Notes: generated by a model not told the origin, from the sequence alone. A stretch of DNA of 64,000 nt from Brevibacterium sp. XM4083 (GCF_006489205.2 NZ_VFYR02000001.1:484563-548562); one strand, 5' to 3'. Counted from the first letter of the stretch, positions 51,996-60,064 are shown. Program-made: numbers and translations.

Positions 51996-53014
51996 GATTC
52001 CGAGTCGACTCCCTCACCGGCTTCGCCGCCTCCGCCCTGACCGCCTGCGGGGTGCCTGGCGCCGACGCCGCCCTGACCGCCCGCTCGCTCGTCCAGGCCG
52101 ATCAGCGCGGCATCCACTCCCACGGGCTGCTGCGCCTCCCGCTCTACGTCAGCGCGCTCACCGCCGGAGGCATCGCAGCACAGCCCCAGGTCGCCTTCGT
52201 GCGGGACAACGGCGCCTCCGCCGTCCTCAACGGCGGCAGCGGCCTCGGCCAGGTCGTCATGCAGACCGCCGTCGACTGGACCGTTCAACGGGCCCCGGAG
52301 TACGGGGTGAGCTGCGTGGCCGTGGAGAACTCGAGCCACTACGGGGCCGGCGCGTTCTGGACCGACCAGCTGGCCGCACGGGGCATTGTCAGTCTCCTCA
52401 CCTCGACGACCGGCCCCACCGTGGCCGTCCACGGCGGAAGCGCGAAGGTCATCGGAACGAACCCGCTCACCCTGGCCGCCCCGACCGCCGAGGGCGAGCC
52501 GCTCACCGTCGACATGGCCACCTCGGCGGGAGCCTTCGGCAAGGTCATCGCCGCCCGCAATGCCGGACGCGACCTCCCCGCCGGCTGGGCCGTCGACGCC
52601 GAAGGACGCCCGACGACGGACCCGGCCGCGGCCGCCGAGGGGGCGCTCGTGCCCTTCGGCGGCCACAAGGGGTCGGGACTCGCGGTGCTGCTCGAGGCGC
52701 TGAGCGCATCGCTGACCGCCGCGACGTTCGCCCACGAGACGCAGGACATCTGGGACAACCCCGCCTCGGCGATGAACAACGGACACCTCCTCATCGCGAT
52801 CGACCCCGCGGCGTTCAACGGCCGCGACACCGCCGAGGCGAAGGTGAGCGCCCTCGCCGCCGCCATCCGTGGCTCCGGCGCCGGCGTGCGCCTGCCCGGC
52901 GAGATCGAACACGAGACCGAGGCTGCCCATGCCGAGAGCCTCGACCTCGACGACTCCACTGCCGAGGCGCTCACCGCCCTCGCCGACCGGCTCGGCCTCA
53001 CGCGACCGCAGTGA
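51992..53014 (+). CDS. Malate/L-lactate dehydrogenase (Ldh2) family oxidoreductase
   Basis: A 340-residue NAD(P)-dependent enzyme of the Ldh2/YlbC/DlgD family, which has its own fold distinct from classical LDH. Family motifs: DQRGIHSHGLLRLPLYV with the catalytic His, VAVENSSHYGAGAFW, IGTNPLTLAAPT, VDMATSAGAFGKV and PFGGHKGSGLAVLLE. Members reduce 2-keto acids such as 2,3-diketogulonate, ureidoglycolate or piperideine carboxylate. In this operon it probably interconverts a hydroxy acid and keto acid. ATGA overlap with the GntR gene; last gene of the TRAP operon. No clear terminator in the 44 bp before the next gene. Confidence 0.9.
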   Translation: MRFRVDSLTGFAASALTACGVPGADAALTARSLVQADQRGIHSHGLLRLPLYVSALTAGGIAAQPQVAFVRDNGASAVLNGGSGLGQVVMQTAVDWTVQRAPEYGVSCVAVENSSHYGAGAFWTDQLAARGIVSLLTSTTGPTVAVHGGSAKVIGTNPLTLAAPTAEGEPLTVDMATSAGAFGKVIAARNAGRDLPAGWAVDAEGRPTTDPAAAAEGALVPFGGHKGSGLAVLLEALSASLTAATFAHETQDIWDNPASAMNNGHLLIAIDPAAFNGRDTAEAKVSALAAAIRGSGAGVRLPGEIEHETEAAHAESLDLDDSTAEALTALADRLGLTRPQ

Positions 53015-53043
53015 CGCCTCTACCCGTGCCCAGCCTCGGCGAC

Positions 53044-53049
53044 TAGACT
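53044..53049 (+). promoter_or_regulatory. -10 box of a probable leaderless transcript
   Basis: TAGACT ends 9 nt before the ATG at 53059 and no ribosome site lies between. Same hexamer as at 1319 and 2448. Confidence 0.45.
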
Positions 53050-53058
53050 GCACGCACG

Positions 53059-53646
53059 ATGAATGAACGCCCGTACCACCGCCCCGTGCCCCTCGCCGAT
53101 CTCGACGCCGTGAGCGACCCGAGCGATCCGGTCACCCGCTCGGAGACCTCGCATGCCACCGCCGCGCTGCTGCTCGGCGACTGCCGCGGTAACCGCGACG
53201 AAGCCGCGACGCGGCGGTTCATCGACCTCGCCGACGACATCGGTCTCGAAGTCATCGCCGAGATGTGGTCCGCGGCCCCCGCGGTCTCGGCCCCCGGGGC
53301 GCTGTGGCGCCTCTACGCCCTCCGGGAGTGGATCGTCACCGCACCCCGCGAGGTCGCCGACCTCTTCGACCTCGGCCTGCGCCGCACCACCGAGGGCATC
53401 GGCCTCACAGAGATCCTCGCCGGAGTCGAGGTGCCCGCCGGACCCGACGAGGTGGCGCGCGCGATCGACGAGATCCTCGCCGGCGCCTTCCGCGGCGACG
53501 TCGTCATCGCCCTTCTGCGGGCGGGCGCCTTCGTCGGCATCTGCGCGGCCGGTGCGAACGACCCGGACACCCGCACCCGCCTGCAGCAGCTGTCGAAGGA
53601 CCTCGGCGACGCGGGCATGGCCCGCCGTCACGGCGGACTCGAGTGA
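53059..53646 (+). CDS. Conserved hypothetical cytosolic protein
   Basis: A 195-residue protein with no signal peptide or membrane helix, mostly helical, rich in Ala, Asp and Arg. The middle (ALWRLYALREWIVTAPREVADLFDLGLR) looks like a conserved core, followed by VEVPAGPDEVARAIDEILAGAFRGDVVIALLRAGAFVGICAAGA. I do not recognise a family. Codon use and the leaderless start are like the neighbours, so it appears to be a real native gene. It precedes the phosphate-transport pair by 350 bp on the same strand, but the gap makes co-transcription unlikely. Confidence 0.65.
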   Translation: MNERPYHRPVPLADLDAVSDPSDPVTRSETSHATAALLLGDCRGNRDEAATRRFIDLADDIGLEVIAEMWSAAPAVSAPGALWRLYALREWIVTAPREVADLFDLGLRRTTEGIGLTEILAGVEVPAGPDEVARAIDEILAGAFRGDVVIALLRAGAFVGICAAGANDPDTRTRLQQLSKDLGDAGMARRHGGLE

Positions 53647-53994
53647 CGCCCGAGGTCACGGGCGCGCGGGACTGAGGGGCCGCCTCGGCGGGGGAGTTCT
53701 GGTACCTGCTCCGAATGACGATGCTCAGCCCCGAGATCAGCCGTTGGGGACTGTGAGATTTTTCAACGTCGTCCGAGCGTTCGCGGGGTAGACGCACGGC
53801 GAGGAAGCGGTATCGTGGGAAGCGGCCCTCGGGCCATCCGGACGTTGGATCGTTGAAGCCCCGGGCTCCAACCTCAGCCGCTTCGAGCGGCCTATCGCCG
53901 AGAGGCGCTCTCGGTTCAGCGTCCGGGTCATAACTTCACCACAGAGCATTGGCGCGACATGCACACCGTCCGGCGGCGGGGCAGGAGGAATCGC
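53647..53994. other. 348-bp gap before the Pit operon
   Basis: No gene. It contains TATCGT-type -10 candidates near 53811 and GGTTCA/GGTCA/CTTCACC half-sites around 53910-53940 that recall PHO-box halves but are not spaced 11 bp apart. The upper part holds only short GC-rich repeats. Confidence 0.3.
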
Positions 53995-54615
53995 ATGCGG
54001 CTGCGACGGGTACCGCAGGACACTGTGTTCTACGAGCGGATGGCCGATCTCGTCGGACAGATGCGACAGTGCAATCTCGTCCTCGCCGAACTCTCCGGCT
54101 CCGACGTCGGGCAGCGCCGTGAAGTCGCCGACCAGCTCCGGGAGATCGGCGATCGGGCCGATGAGGACATGGGTGCGGTGCTGCGGGCGCTGCGCGAGAA
54201 CTACATCACCCCGTTCGACCGCTACGATCTCTACCTCCTGTGCCACCACATGCGCGAGATCTGCCACCTCCTCCACGGGGCCGGATTCGTCCTCGCCTCC
54301 GAAGCCTTCGACACACTGCCCTCGGGGGTGCTCGAGACCCTGGCCGTCCTGTCGAACCAGACCGACCACACCTCGCGGATGGTGTCGAAGCTGCCGGGCA
54401 AACTCGACCAGTGGGACTACGTCGACGCGATCAACCGGCTCACACACCAGGTCGAGACCCTCCAGTGGCGGATGTCCGACGCCGTGCCGAACTCGAAGCG
54501 CGGACTCACCTACATGGCCGCGGTGTCCCAGCTCGGGCAGGCGTTCGTCCGCGCCGCCCACGGCTTCACCGAACTCGGCAAGGTCGTCGCCTCGATCGCG
54601 ATCAAGGAGTCCTGA
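53995..54615 (+). CDS. DUF47/PhoU-like protein, Pit accessory
   Basis: A 206-residue all-helical protein of the DUF47 (TIGR00153/YkaA) family, related to PhoU. It has the features RVPQDTVFYERMADLVGQM at the N-terminus, DRADEDMGAVLRALRENYITPFDRYDLYLLCHHMREICHLLHG (the ExxxD-type metal motif region with TPFDR as in the family) and VVASIAIKES at the end. DUF47 genes are almost always next to pit and are thought to control the transporter. I chose the ATG at 53995 with AGGAGGAA 4 nt upstream. It ends 3 bp before pit, so the two are one operon. Confidence 0.9.
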   Translation: MRLRRVPQDTVFYERMADLVGQMRQCNLVLAELSGSDVGQRREVADQLREIGDRADEDMGAVLRALRENYITPFDRYDLYLLCHHMREICHLLHGAGFVLASEAFDTLPSGVLETLAVLSNQTDHTSRMVSKLPGKLDQWDYVDAINRLTHQVETLQWRMSDAVPNSKRGLTYMAAVSQLGQAFVRAAHGFTELGKVVASIAIKES

Positions 54616-54618
54616 TCC

Positions 54619-55632
54619 GTGGAGCTGCTCTTGGCGGGAGTCATCGTCGCCGCGGTGATCTTCGCCGGGTCCAACGGGTTCCATGATGCGGCGCTGACGA
54701 TCGGCAACGCCGTCGTCGGACGCGCGCTCAGCCCGAAATGGGCACTCGGGCTCGCGGTCGTCTTCAACTTCATCGGCGCCCTCCTCGGTGAGGGAATCGC
54801 CATCGTCGTCGCCAACCAGATCGTCCAGTTCGCCGGTGCCGCCGACGCCATCCTCCTGTGCATCCTCATCGCCTTCGTCTCCGCGACGGCCTGGAGTCTC
54901 TTCACCTACTGGCTCGCCCTGCCGGTGTCCTCGACGCACTGCCTCATCGGCGGTCTGCTCGGCGCCGGCATCGTCTTGGGGTTCGCCCTCGACATGCGCG
55001 AGGCCTTCGACTCCGTCGTGCTCCCGCTGCTTCTCTCACCGATCCTCGGCTTCCTCCTCGCGTGGGCGCTCACCCTGCTGCTGTCGAAGATCTTCGCCTC
55101 GACCCCGTCGAAGCCGCTCTTCCGCAGCGCCCGGATGGTCGACTCGGTGCTCACCTGCTCGCTCTCGCTCGTCCACGGCGTGCAGGACGCACAGAAGACG
55201 GCGGCCCTCGTCATGGTCGCCATCGTCGCCGTCCAGACCGCACCGGGGGAGAGGGTCGACGTCATCGACATCTCGTGGCCGGTGCGCATCATCATCGCGC
55301 TCGCGCTGGCGCTCGGCACGGGACTGAGCGGCTGGCGGGTCGTGCGCACGCTCTCGGTGCGGATGGCGAAGCTCGATCCGGTCAAGTCCGTCGCCGCCGA
55401 CGGTGCCGCCGCCGTGCTCATGTACATTGCAGCCCTCATCATGCGGGTGCCGGTGTCGCTCACCTTCGTGCTCGGCTCGGCGATCCTCGGCACGCAGTAC
55501 GCGGGTCGGAAAGGGCATCCGCGCGCCCGCTACTTCGTCCCGATGTTCGGGGTGTGGCTGCTGACGATCCCCGCCGCGGCGCTGCTCGCGATCGTCATCG
55601 GGCTCATCGTCAGGGTCTCCGTCGGCACGTGA
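54619..55632 (+). CDS. pit: Low-affinity inorganic phosphate transporter (PiT family)
   Basis: A 337-residue membrane protein that carries metal-phosphate with H+ or Na+. The duplicated PiT signature is visible: IFAGSNGFHDAALTIGNAVVGRAL near residue 15 (GxNDxxx with N-G-F-H-D) and SLSLVHGVQDAQKTAALVM near 180 (GxQDAxKT). About ten helices follow the family layout; YWLALPVSSTHCLIGGLLGAGI holds the conserved PVSSTH. The GTG start follows the DUF47 stop by 3 bp. Works at high phosphate, while the pst system 1.3 kb away serves scarcity. Confidence 0.95.
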   Translation: MELLLAGVIVAAVIFAGSNGFHDAALTIGNAVVGRALSPKWALGLAVVFNFIGALLGEGIAIVVANQIVQFAGAADAILLCILIAFVSATAWSLFTYWLALPVSSTHCLIGGLLGAGIVLGFALDMREAFDSVVLPLLLSPILGFLLAWALTLLLSKIFASTPSKPLFRSARMVDSVLTCSLSLVHGVQDAQKTAALVMVAIVAVQTAPGERVDVIDISWPVRIIIALALALGTGLSGWRVVRTLSVRMAKLDPVKSVAADGAAAVLMYIAALIMRVPVSLTFVLGSAILGTQYAGRKGHPRARYFVPMFGVWLLTIPAAALLAIVIGLIVRVSVGT

Positions 55633-55639
55633 CCGGGCG

Positions 55640-55850
55640 GCGGCGTGCGGCTGACGGACGGCGGCGTGCGGCTGACGCCGCAGCGAATCCCCGTACCCAG
55701 CGGCGTGCCCGCAATGAGCGCGGTGCCCTGACGCCCGCAACGAGCGGCCTACCCGCGATCAGCGGCGTGCCCGCAACGAGCGGCGTGCCCTGACGCTCGC
55801 AACCCGCGGTGTGCCCGCAACGAGCGGCGTGTCCGCAACGAGCGGCTGAC
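55640..55850. repeat. Degenerate short tandem repeats after pit
   Basis: A 17-bp unit occurs twice with a 21-bp period (55640-55656, 55661-55677). From 55698 to 55850 about eight degenerate copies of an 18-nt unit of the form CGAGCGGCGTGCCCGCAA follow, some with a CTGACG insert. No plausible coding frame. Part of the 1.28-kb gap between pit and pstB. Confidence 0.75.
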
Positions 55851-55907
55851 GGAGCTCCGTCAGCCGCACTGTTGGGGATGGACTGCCGGAGCCCCGCTCG
55901 CCTCGTC

Positions 55908-55974
55908 AGCTGAGACGCAGCGGCTGAGACTCAGGAGCTGAGACGCAGCCACTTCGACTCAGGAGCTGAGGCGG
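55908..55974. repeat. 28-bp tandem repeat, 2.4 copies
   Basis: Units 55908-55935 and 55936-55963 begin AGCTGAGACGCAG and end ACTCAGG; they differ at a few central bases, and a partial third copy runs to 55974. Confidence 0.75.
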
Positions 55975-56057
55975 TCAGGCCGGCATGGGGAAGTCGAGGG
56001 GAAGTCGTACCGACAGCGCCACTGCCGATCCACCCGTCGACAGCGACACTGCCGGAA

Positions 56058-56201
56058 TCAGTGGGGTGTCGCGGTCCTCCGCCCGAGGACGAACACGGAG
56101 ACGGCCACCGTCGCCCCGACGACGGCTGCGGCACCGAGAACGCCGCCGACGAGCTCGACGAGGATCCGAGTCGGGCGGTTGAGTCCAGGAGCCGCGGTCA
56201 T
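56058..56201 (-). CDS. 47-residue single-helix membrane protein
   Basis: A short ORF in the repeat-rich gap. It encodes an N-terminal polar stretch (MTAAPGLNRPTRI), one membrane helix (LVGGVLGAAAVVGATVAVSVFVLG) and a basic end (RRTATPH). The ATG at 56201 has GGAGGG with a 6-nt spacer, which is the best evidence that it is translated. Third positions are GC-rich as in real genes here. It may be a small regulator or a stray remnant; its position near pst and pit does not prove a phosphate role. The nearest minus-strand gene upstream is pstB, which begins 1.5 kb away. Confidence 0.5.
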   Translation of the reverse strand: MTAAPGLNRPTRILVELVGGVLGAAAVVGATVAVSVFVLGRRTATPH

Positions 56202-56367
56202 GGTGTTCCCTCCGGTGGCGGTGCGATGGTGTCAGGGGTTCGGAGCCCCCGCCGATCCGGATGGGCCGACTTGGGAGGAAAACCTGTCGGACGCCGACTT
56301 GGATGCCTCGTTGGACGCACTCGATCGTCGTCTGGGCGTCCCGAGAGATGCCGTGCCGGACGCCTAG
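56200..56367 (+). CDS. Possible 55-residue acidic protein
   Basis: Starts at an ATG that shares bases with the start codon of the small minus-strand gene (CATG). CAGGAG lies about 9 nt upstream. The C-terminal part WEENLSDADLDASLDALDRRL is acidic and helix-like and looks protein-like, but the first 15 residues do not. Reported as possible only. Confidence 0.3.
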   Translation: MVFPPVAVRWCQGFGAPADPDGPTWEENLSDADLDASLDALDRRLGVPRDAVPDA

Positions 56368-56370
56368 AGG

Positions 56371-56406
56371 CGACGTCAGATCCGACGTCAGGTCCGACGT
56401 CCGGGC
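56371..56406. repeat. 12-bp tandem repeat, 3 copies
   Basis: CGACGTCAGATC, CGACGTCAGGTC and CGACGTCCGGGC stand head to tail right after the end of the small acidic ORF. Confidence 0.7.
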
Positions 56407-56410
56407 CTCT

Positions 56411-56464
56411 CCGAGGTGGATCCCGTTCGATTCTGCGCGCGAAATCGAGCGGGATCCACCTCGG
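56411..56464. repeat. Long inverted repeat, 22-bp arms
   Basis: Arms 56411-56432 and 56443-56464 pair along 22 positions with one mismatch; loop is 10 nt (CTGCGCGCGA). It is far from any gene end (450 bp from pstB) and could be a terminator for plus-strand transcription, a repeat element or a protein target. Confidence 0.8.
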
Positions 56465-56540
56465 GAACGTCGCTGCGTCGTCAGCCCGCCTCTGCCTCGG
56501 CGCCGCCCGCGGACCTCACCCCACCCCGGCGACGCCGGCG

Positions 56541-56629
56541 CCGAGACCGCCACTTGTCGCCGAGACCGACGGTTCTGGCTGGCAGTCTCAGTGACAAGTG
56601 GCGGTCTCAGTGACAAGTGGCGGTCTCGG
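56541..56629. repeat. 19-bp direct repeat pair and 18-bp inverted copy
   Basis: GTGACAAGTGGCGGTCTC occurs twice with a 19-bp period (from 56591 and 56610); an exact 18-bp reverse complement of the second copy lies at 56541-56558. The arrangement permits two alternative stems with the same left arm. Confidence 0.85.
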
Positions 56630-56737
56630 CGGAGGGGAGCGGCTCAGTCCACTGTCGAGGAAGCCGCCCGGGTCCCACGGCCGCAGGGCAGATGCGAAGA
56701 GCCGGACCGGGCACAATGCCCGATCCGGCTCTCTCAC

Positions 56738-56899
56738 TCAGCGGTGCGTCAGCGACGCCACCGCCACTGACGAGTGCGTCACCGACACCGCCACTGACGA
56801 GTGCGTCACCGACACCGCCACCGACGAGTGCGTCACCGACACCGCCACCGACGAATGCGTCACCGACACCGCCACCGACGAATGCGTCACCGACGCCAC
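56738..56899. repeat. 27-bp minisatellite, five full units
   Basis: Five head-to-tail 27-bp units (56765, 56792, 56819, 56846, 56873) plus a degenerate partial unit before them. Units 1-2 begin CACTGACGAG, unit 3 CACCGACGAG, units 4-5 CACCGACGAA; so point changes spread from left to right. The length is a multiple of three and one frame reads ATDECVTDT repeats, but that frame runs on antisense through pstB and has no start context. It ends 17 bp before the pstB stop. Confidence 0.9.
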
Positions 56900-56915
56900 C
56901 GCCAGCGGTGTGGGA

Positions 56916-57695
56916 TCATCCGAAGCGACCGGAGATGTAGTTCTCGGTCTCCTCCTTGTCCGGGTTGGAGAAGATCGTCGAGGTCTCGTTGAACTCGATG
57001 AGCTTGCCCGGCTTGCCGGTGCCGGCGATGTTGAAGAACGCCGTCTTGTCCGACACGCGAGCGGCCTGCTGCATGTTGTGGGTGACGATGACGACCGTGT
57101 ACTTGTCCTTGAGGTCGTTGATGAGGTCCTCGATCGCCAGCGTCGAGATCGGGTCGAGGGCCGAGCAGGGCTCGTCCATGAGGAGAACCTCGGGCTCGAC
57201 GGCGATCGCGCGGGCGATGCACAAACGCTGCTGCTGTCCGCCGGAGAGTCCCGAACCGGGCAGGTTGAGACGGTCCTTGACCTCGTTCCACAGGTTCGCG
57301 CCCTTGAGCGCGCGCTCGGTGAGGTCGTCGGCGTCGGTCTTCGACATGCGCTTGTTGTTCAGGCGCACCCCGGCGAGCACGTTCTCCTTGATGCTCATCG
57401 TCGGGAACGGGTTGGCCCGCTGGAAGACCATGCCGACTTCACGGCGGACGTTGACCGGGTCGACGCCGGCGCCGTAGATGTTGTTGCCGTCCATGAGGAC
57501 CTCGCCCTTGACGCTGGCGCCGGGGATGACCTCGTGCATGCGGTTGAGCGTGCGCAGCACGGTCGACTTGCCGCAGCCGGAGGGGCCGATGAACGCGGTC
57601 ACCGACCGCGGCTTGATGTGCATGGAGACATCGTCGACGGCCTGGAAGTCGCCGTAGTAGATGTCGAGATCCTTGATGTCGATCTGCTTGGACAT
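56916..57695 (-). CDS. pstB: Phosphate ABC transporter ATP-binding protein
   Basis: A 259-residue ATPase of the high-affinity phosphate importer. It begins [22 protein letters not shown], with Walker [11 protein letters not shown]-loop VFQRANPFP (PstB-specific QxPNPFP region), signature LSGGQQQR, Walker [14 protein letters not shown] and ITHN-type switch ([13 protein letters not shown]). The C-terminal [16 protein letters not shown] is the usual ending. The ATG has GAGAGG upstream. Last gene of pstSCAB; 109 bp separate it from pstA. No phoU follows: the repeat-rich gap lies downstream, and a PhoU-like protein is only found beside pit. Confidence 0.97.
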   Translation of the reverse strand: MSKQIDIKDLDIYYGDFQAVDDVSMHIKPRSVTAFIGPSGCGKSTVLRTLNRMHEVIPGASVKGEVLMDGNNIYGAGVDPVNVRREVGMVFQRANPFPTMSIKENVLAGVRLNNKRMSKTDADDLTERALKGANLWNEVKDRLNLPGSGLSGGQQQRLCIARAIAVEPEVLLMDEPCSALDPISTLAIEDLINDLKDKYTVVIVTHNMQQAARVSDKTAFFNIAGTGKPGKLIEFNETSTIFSNPDKEETENYISGRFG

Positions 57696-57804
57696 GTGGT
57701 GTCACCTCTCTGGAGACGTGTGAAGCGTGAAGCGTGTGGTGCGGGGATCCGCGCCGAGGCGGTCGGCGCCTGGCATCGCCCGCCGGGGCTGCGTGTCGGT
57801 CAGT

Positions 57805-58947
57805 TCATCGGCCGGCCTTGGGGGCGAGGACCTTGGCGATGAAGCGGGCCAGCAGGTTGAGGAGCATGACGAGGATGACGAGGACGAGGGCCGCGGCCCA
57901 TGCGCGCTCGGAGCTCGCCAGCGCCGCATCACCCGGAGACACCGGCCGCAGCTGCGAATCGTAGATGTAGGTCGGCAGCGTCGACATCCAGCCGGAGAAG
58001 AGGTTCCAGTTGAGCGTCTTCGCGAATCCGGCGGTGACCATGATCGGGGCGGTCTCGCCGATGACGCGGGCGATCGCGATCGTCACACCGGAGAGGATGC
58101 CGGAGACCGAGGTCGGGAGGACGACCTTGACGATCGTCTTCCACTTCGGCACACCGAGGGCGTACGACGCCTCACGGAGGTCCATCGGCACCAGGCGGAG
58201 GATCTCCTCGGTGTTGCGCACGACGATCGGGATCATCAGAACCGACAGCGCCACCGAGGCGGTGAAGCCCGTCTTCGCGCTGCCTGTCGCATCCGGCATG
58301 ACGAATCCGAGGATCGTCGAGAAGAGCGCGAAGGCGAAGAGACCGGCGACGATCGACGGGATGCCCGTCATGACGTCGACGAGGAAGGTGATGGCCTTGC
58401 CGAGGCGGTTCTTGCCCGCGTACTCGACGAGGTAGATCGCGGTGAGCACGCCGATCGGGATGGAGATCACGCAGGCGGCGAACGTGATGAGCACGGTGCC
58501 GACGATCGCGTGGTAGAAGCCGCCGGCCAGGGAGGCCTCACCGGCGACGTACTGCTGGTCGAGCACGCCCTTCATGCCGAGCATCGTGCGGGTGAGCAGA
58601 TCGAAGTTGATCGCCGCTCCGCCCTTCGACACGGTCAGCCACAGCAGCGACACGAGGGGCACGCACGCGAGGACGAAGGTCGAGGTGACGATCGTCGTGG
58701 CGACGCGGTCGACGGCTTTGCGCCGGCCTTCGTAGGCGCCGGAGATGATGAGCACTGCGGCGAGGTTGATGACGCCGGCGATGATCGCGGCGATGGCGAC
58801 GGAGAAGCCGCCGGTCGCCACGACGGTGATGCCGATGCCGACGATGATCGAGGCCACCGCGATGATCCAGGGGGTCGCCTTGGGCAGCTGCTTCGAGGTC
58901 AGCGTACGGGTCTTGGTTGTCGCATTGTCCGAGGTCGTCAACATCAT
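57805..58947 (-). CDS. pstA: Phosphate ABC transporter permease PstA
   Basis: A 380-residue permease; longer than E. coli PstA (296) because of two extra N-terminal helices (PWIIAVASIIVGIGITVVAT, IAAIIAGVINLAAVLIISG), which are common in actinobacteria. The transporter core has the EAA loop MDLREASYALGVPKWKTIVKVVLPTSVSGILSGVTIAIARVIGETAPIMVTAG and GVLTAIYLVEYAGKNRLGK. The ATG shares one base with the pstC stop (TGATG). Acts with PstC as the channel. Confidence 0.96.
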   Translation of the reverse strand: MMLTTSDNATTKTRTLTSKQLPKATPWIIAVASIIVGIGITVVATGGFSVAIAAIIAGVINLAAVLIISGAYEGRRKAVDRVATTIVTSTFVLACVPLVSLLWLTVSKGGAAINFDLLTRTMLGMKGVLDQQYVAGEASLAGGFYHAIVGTVLITFAACVISIPIGVLTAIYLVEYAGKNRLGKAITFLVDVMTGIPSIVAGLFAFALFSTILGFVMPDATGSAKTGFTASVALSVLMIPIVVRNTEEILRLVPMDLREASYALGVPKWKTIVKVVLPTSVSGILSGVTIAIARVIGETAPIMVTAGFAKTLNWNLFSGWMSTLPTYIYDSQLRPVSPGDAALASSERAWAAALVLVILVMLLNLLARFIAKVLAPKAGR

Positions 58948-59948
58948 CAACTGCCCTTCACGGAAGTCTTGGCAACGATTGCGCGAGCCGCCATGTTCAC
59001 CAGCAGGGTGATGACGAAGAGGACGAGGCCGATCGAGATGAGCTCGGACAGGCGCAGTCCTGCGGCCTCAGGGAAGTTCTGCGCGATCTCCGAGGCGATG
59101 GTCTGGTTGCCGCTGACGAGCAGCGACGCGGTGAGCAGGCCGGGGGAGAGGATCATCGCCACGGCCATGGTCTCGCCGAGGGCGCGGCCGAGTCCGAGCA
59201 TCGTCGCCGAGGCGATGCCCGACTTGCCGAACGGCAGCACGGCCATGCGGATCATCTCCCAGCGGGTCGCGCCGAGCGCGAGGGCCGCCTCCTCCTGCAG
59301 GCGCGGGGTCTGGAGGAAGATCTCCCGGGTCAGGGAGGTGATGATCGGCAGGATCATGATCGAGAGGACGAGCGAGGCGGTGAGCAGCGTGCGTCCCGTG
59401 CTCGAGATCGCCCCGTCGGCGTCGGGGGCGAAGATCGGAATCCACCCGAACCACGTCGCCAGCCACTGGTAGAAGCCGGTGAGGTTCCCGGCGAGCGTCA
59501 GCCCCCAGAGGCCGTAGACGACCGAGGGGATGGCGGCGAGCAGGTCGATGACGTAGCCGAGGGCCGGGGCGAGCCGACGCGGGGCCATGTGCGTCGTGAA
59601 GAGCGCGATGCCGAGCGCGAACGGGGTCGCGACGACCAGAGCGATGGCCGAGGACACGAGCGTGCCGATGACGAGCGGCCACACGTAGGCGAAGAAGCCG
59701 TTGCCGCCGGTGATCGCGCTCGGATCGGTGAGCTGGGCCTCGATCGTCTCACTCGACTGGGCGAGGAGGAAGAGGGCGACGCCGGCCAGGGTGAGAAGGA
59801 TGAGGATGCCGGCGGCGAGCGTCGCGCCGGAGAAGATGCGGTCGCCGGGCCGGACAACGGCCTTGGGCGCCTTGGCCGGGGCTGCCTGGGCGCTCGGCTG
59901 AGGAGCGCCGGCCGGGTCTGCCTCAGTGGTCTGTGTGCTGGTCGGCAC
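58947..59948 (-). CDS. pstC: Phosphate ABC transporter permease PstC
   Basis: A 333-residue permease with a Thr/Ala/Pro-rich cytosolic N-terminus of about 35 residues and six core helices. Characteristic stretches: TPFALGIALFTTHMAPRRLAPALGYVIDLLAAIPSVVYGLWGL, the EAA loop LQEEAALALGATRWEMIRMAVLPFGKSGIASATMLGLGRALGETMAVAMI. I chose the GTG at 59948 with GAGGAG 6 nt upstream; the frame is open further but without ribosome site. Separated from pstS by a strong hairpin. Confidence 0.96.
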   Translation of the reverse strand: MPTSTQTTEADPAGAPQPSAQAAPAKAPKAVVRPGDRIFSGATLAAGILILLTLAGVALFLLAQSSETIEAQLTDPSAITGGNGFFAYVWPLVIGTLVSSAIALVVATPFALGIALFTTHMAPRRLAPALGYVIDLLAAIPSVVYGLWGLTLAGNLTGFYQWLATWFGWIPIFAPDADGAISSTGRTLLTASLVLSIMILPIITSLTREIFLQTPRLQEEAALALGATRWEMIRMAVLPFGKSGIASATMLGLGRALGETMAVAMILSPGLLTASLLVSGNQTIASEIAQNFPEAAGLRLSELISIGLVLFVITLLVNMAARAIVAKTSVKGS

Positions 59949-59996
59949 AGCTGCTCCTCGTGTCGCAGGTGGGGATCCGCAGCGGATCGTGGGCAC

Positions 59997-60032
59997 CGAA
60001 GAGCGGCGTAGCGGGAGCTACGCCGCTCTTCG
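59997..60032. terminator. 16-bp perfect hairpin between pstS and pstC
   Basis: Arms 59997-60012 and 60017-60032 pair perfectly around a 4-nt loop. It lies 32 bp after the pstS stop and 48 bp before the pstC start, inside the operon, so it is more likely a partial terminator or RNA 3'-end stabiliser that lets PstS be made in excess over the membrane parts. Confidence 0.75.
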
Positions 60033-60064
60033 ACTGTACAGAATGGCAGGTCAAAGCGTCAGTT

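Noticed and set aside
55036-55740. Minus-strand ORF over pit and the first repeats
   Set aside because: Antisense shadow of pit extended by repeats; no ribosome site.
56738-56899. CRISPR-like array
   Set aside because: The 27-bp units are head to tail with no spacers and no cas genes are present.
56598-57842. 414-codon plus-strand ORF containing repeated ATDECVTDT units
   Set aside because: It runs antisense through most of pstB; the repeat frame is a by-product of a 27-bp period and there is no start context.
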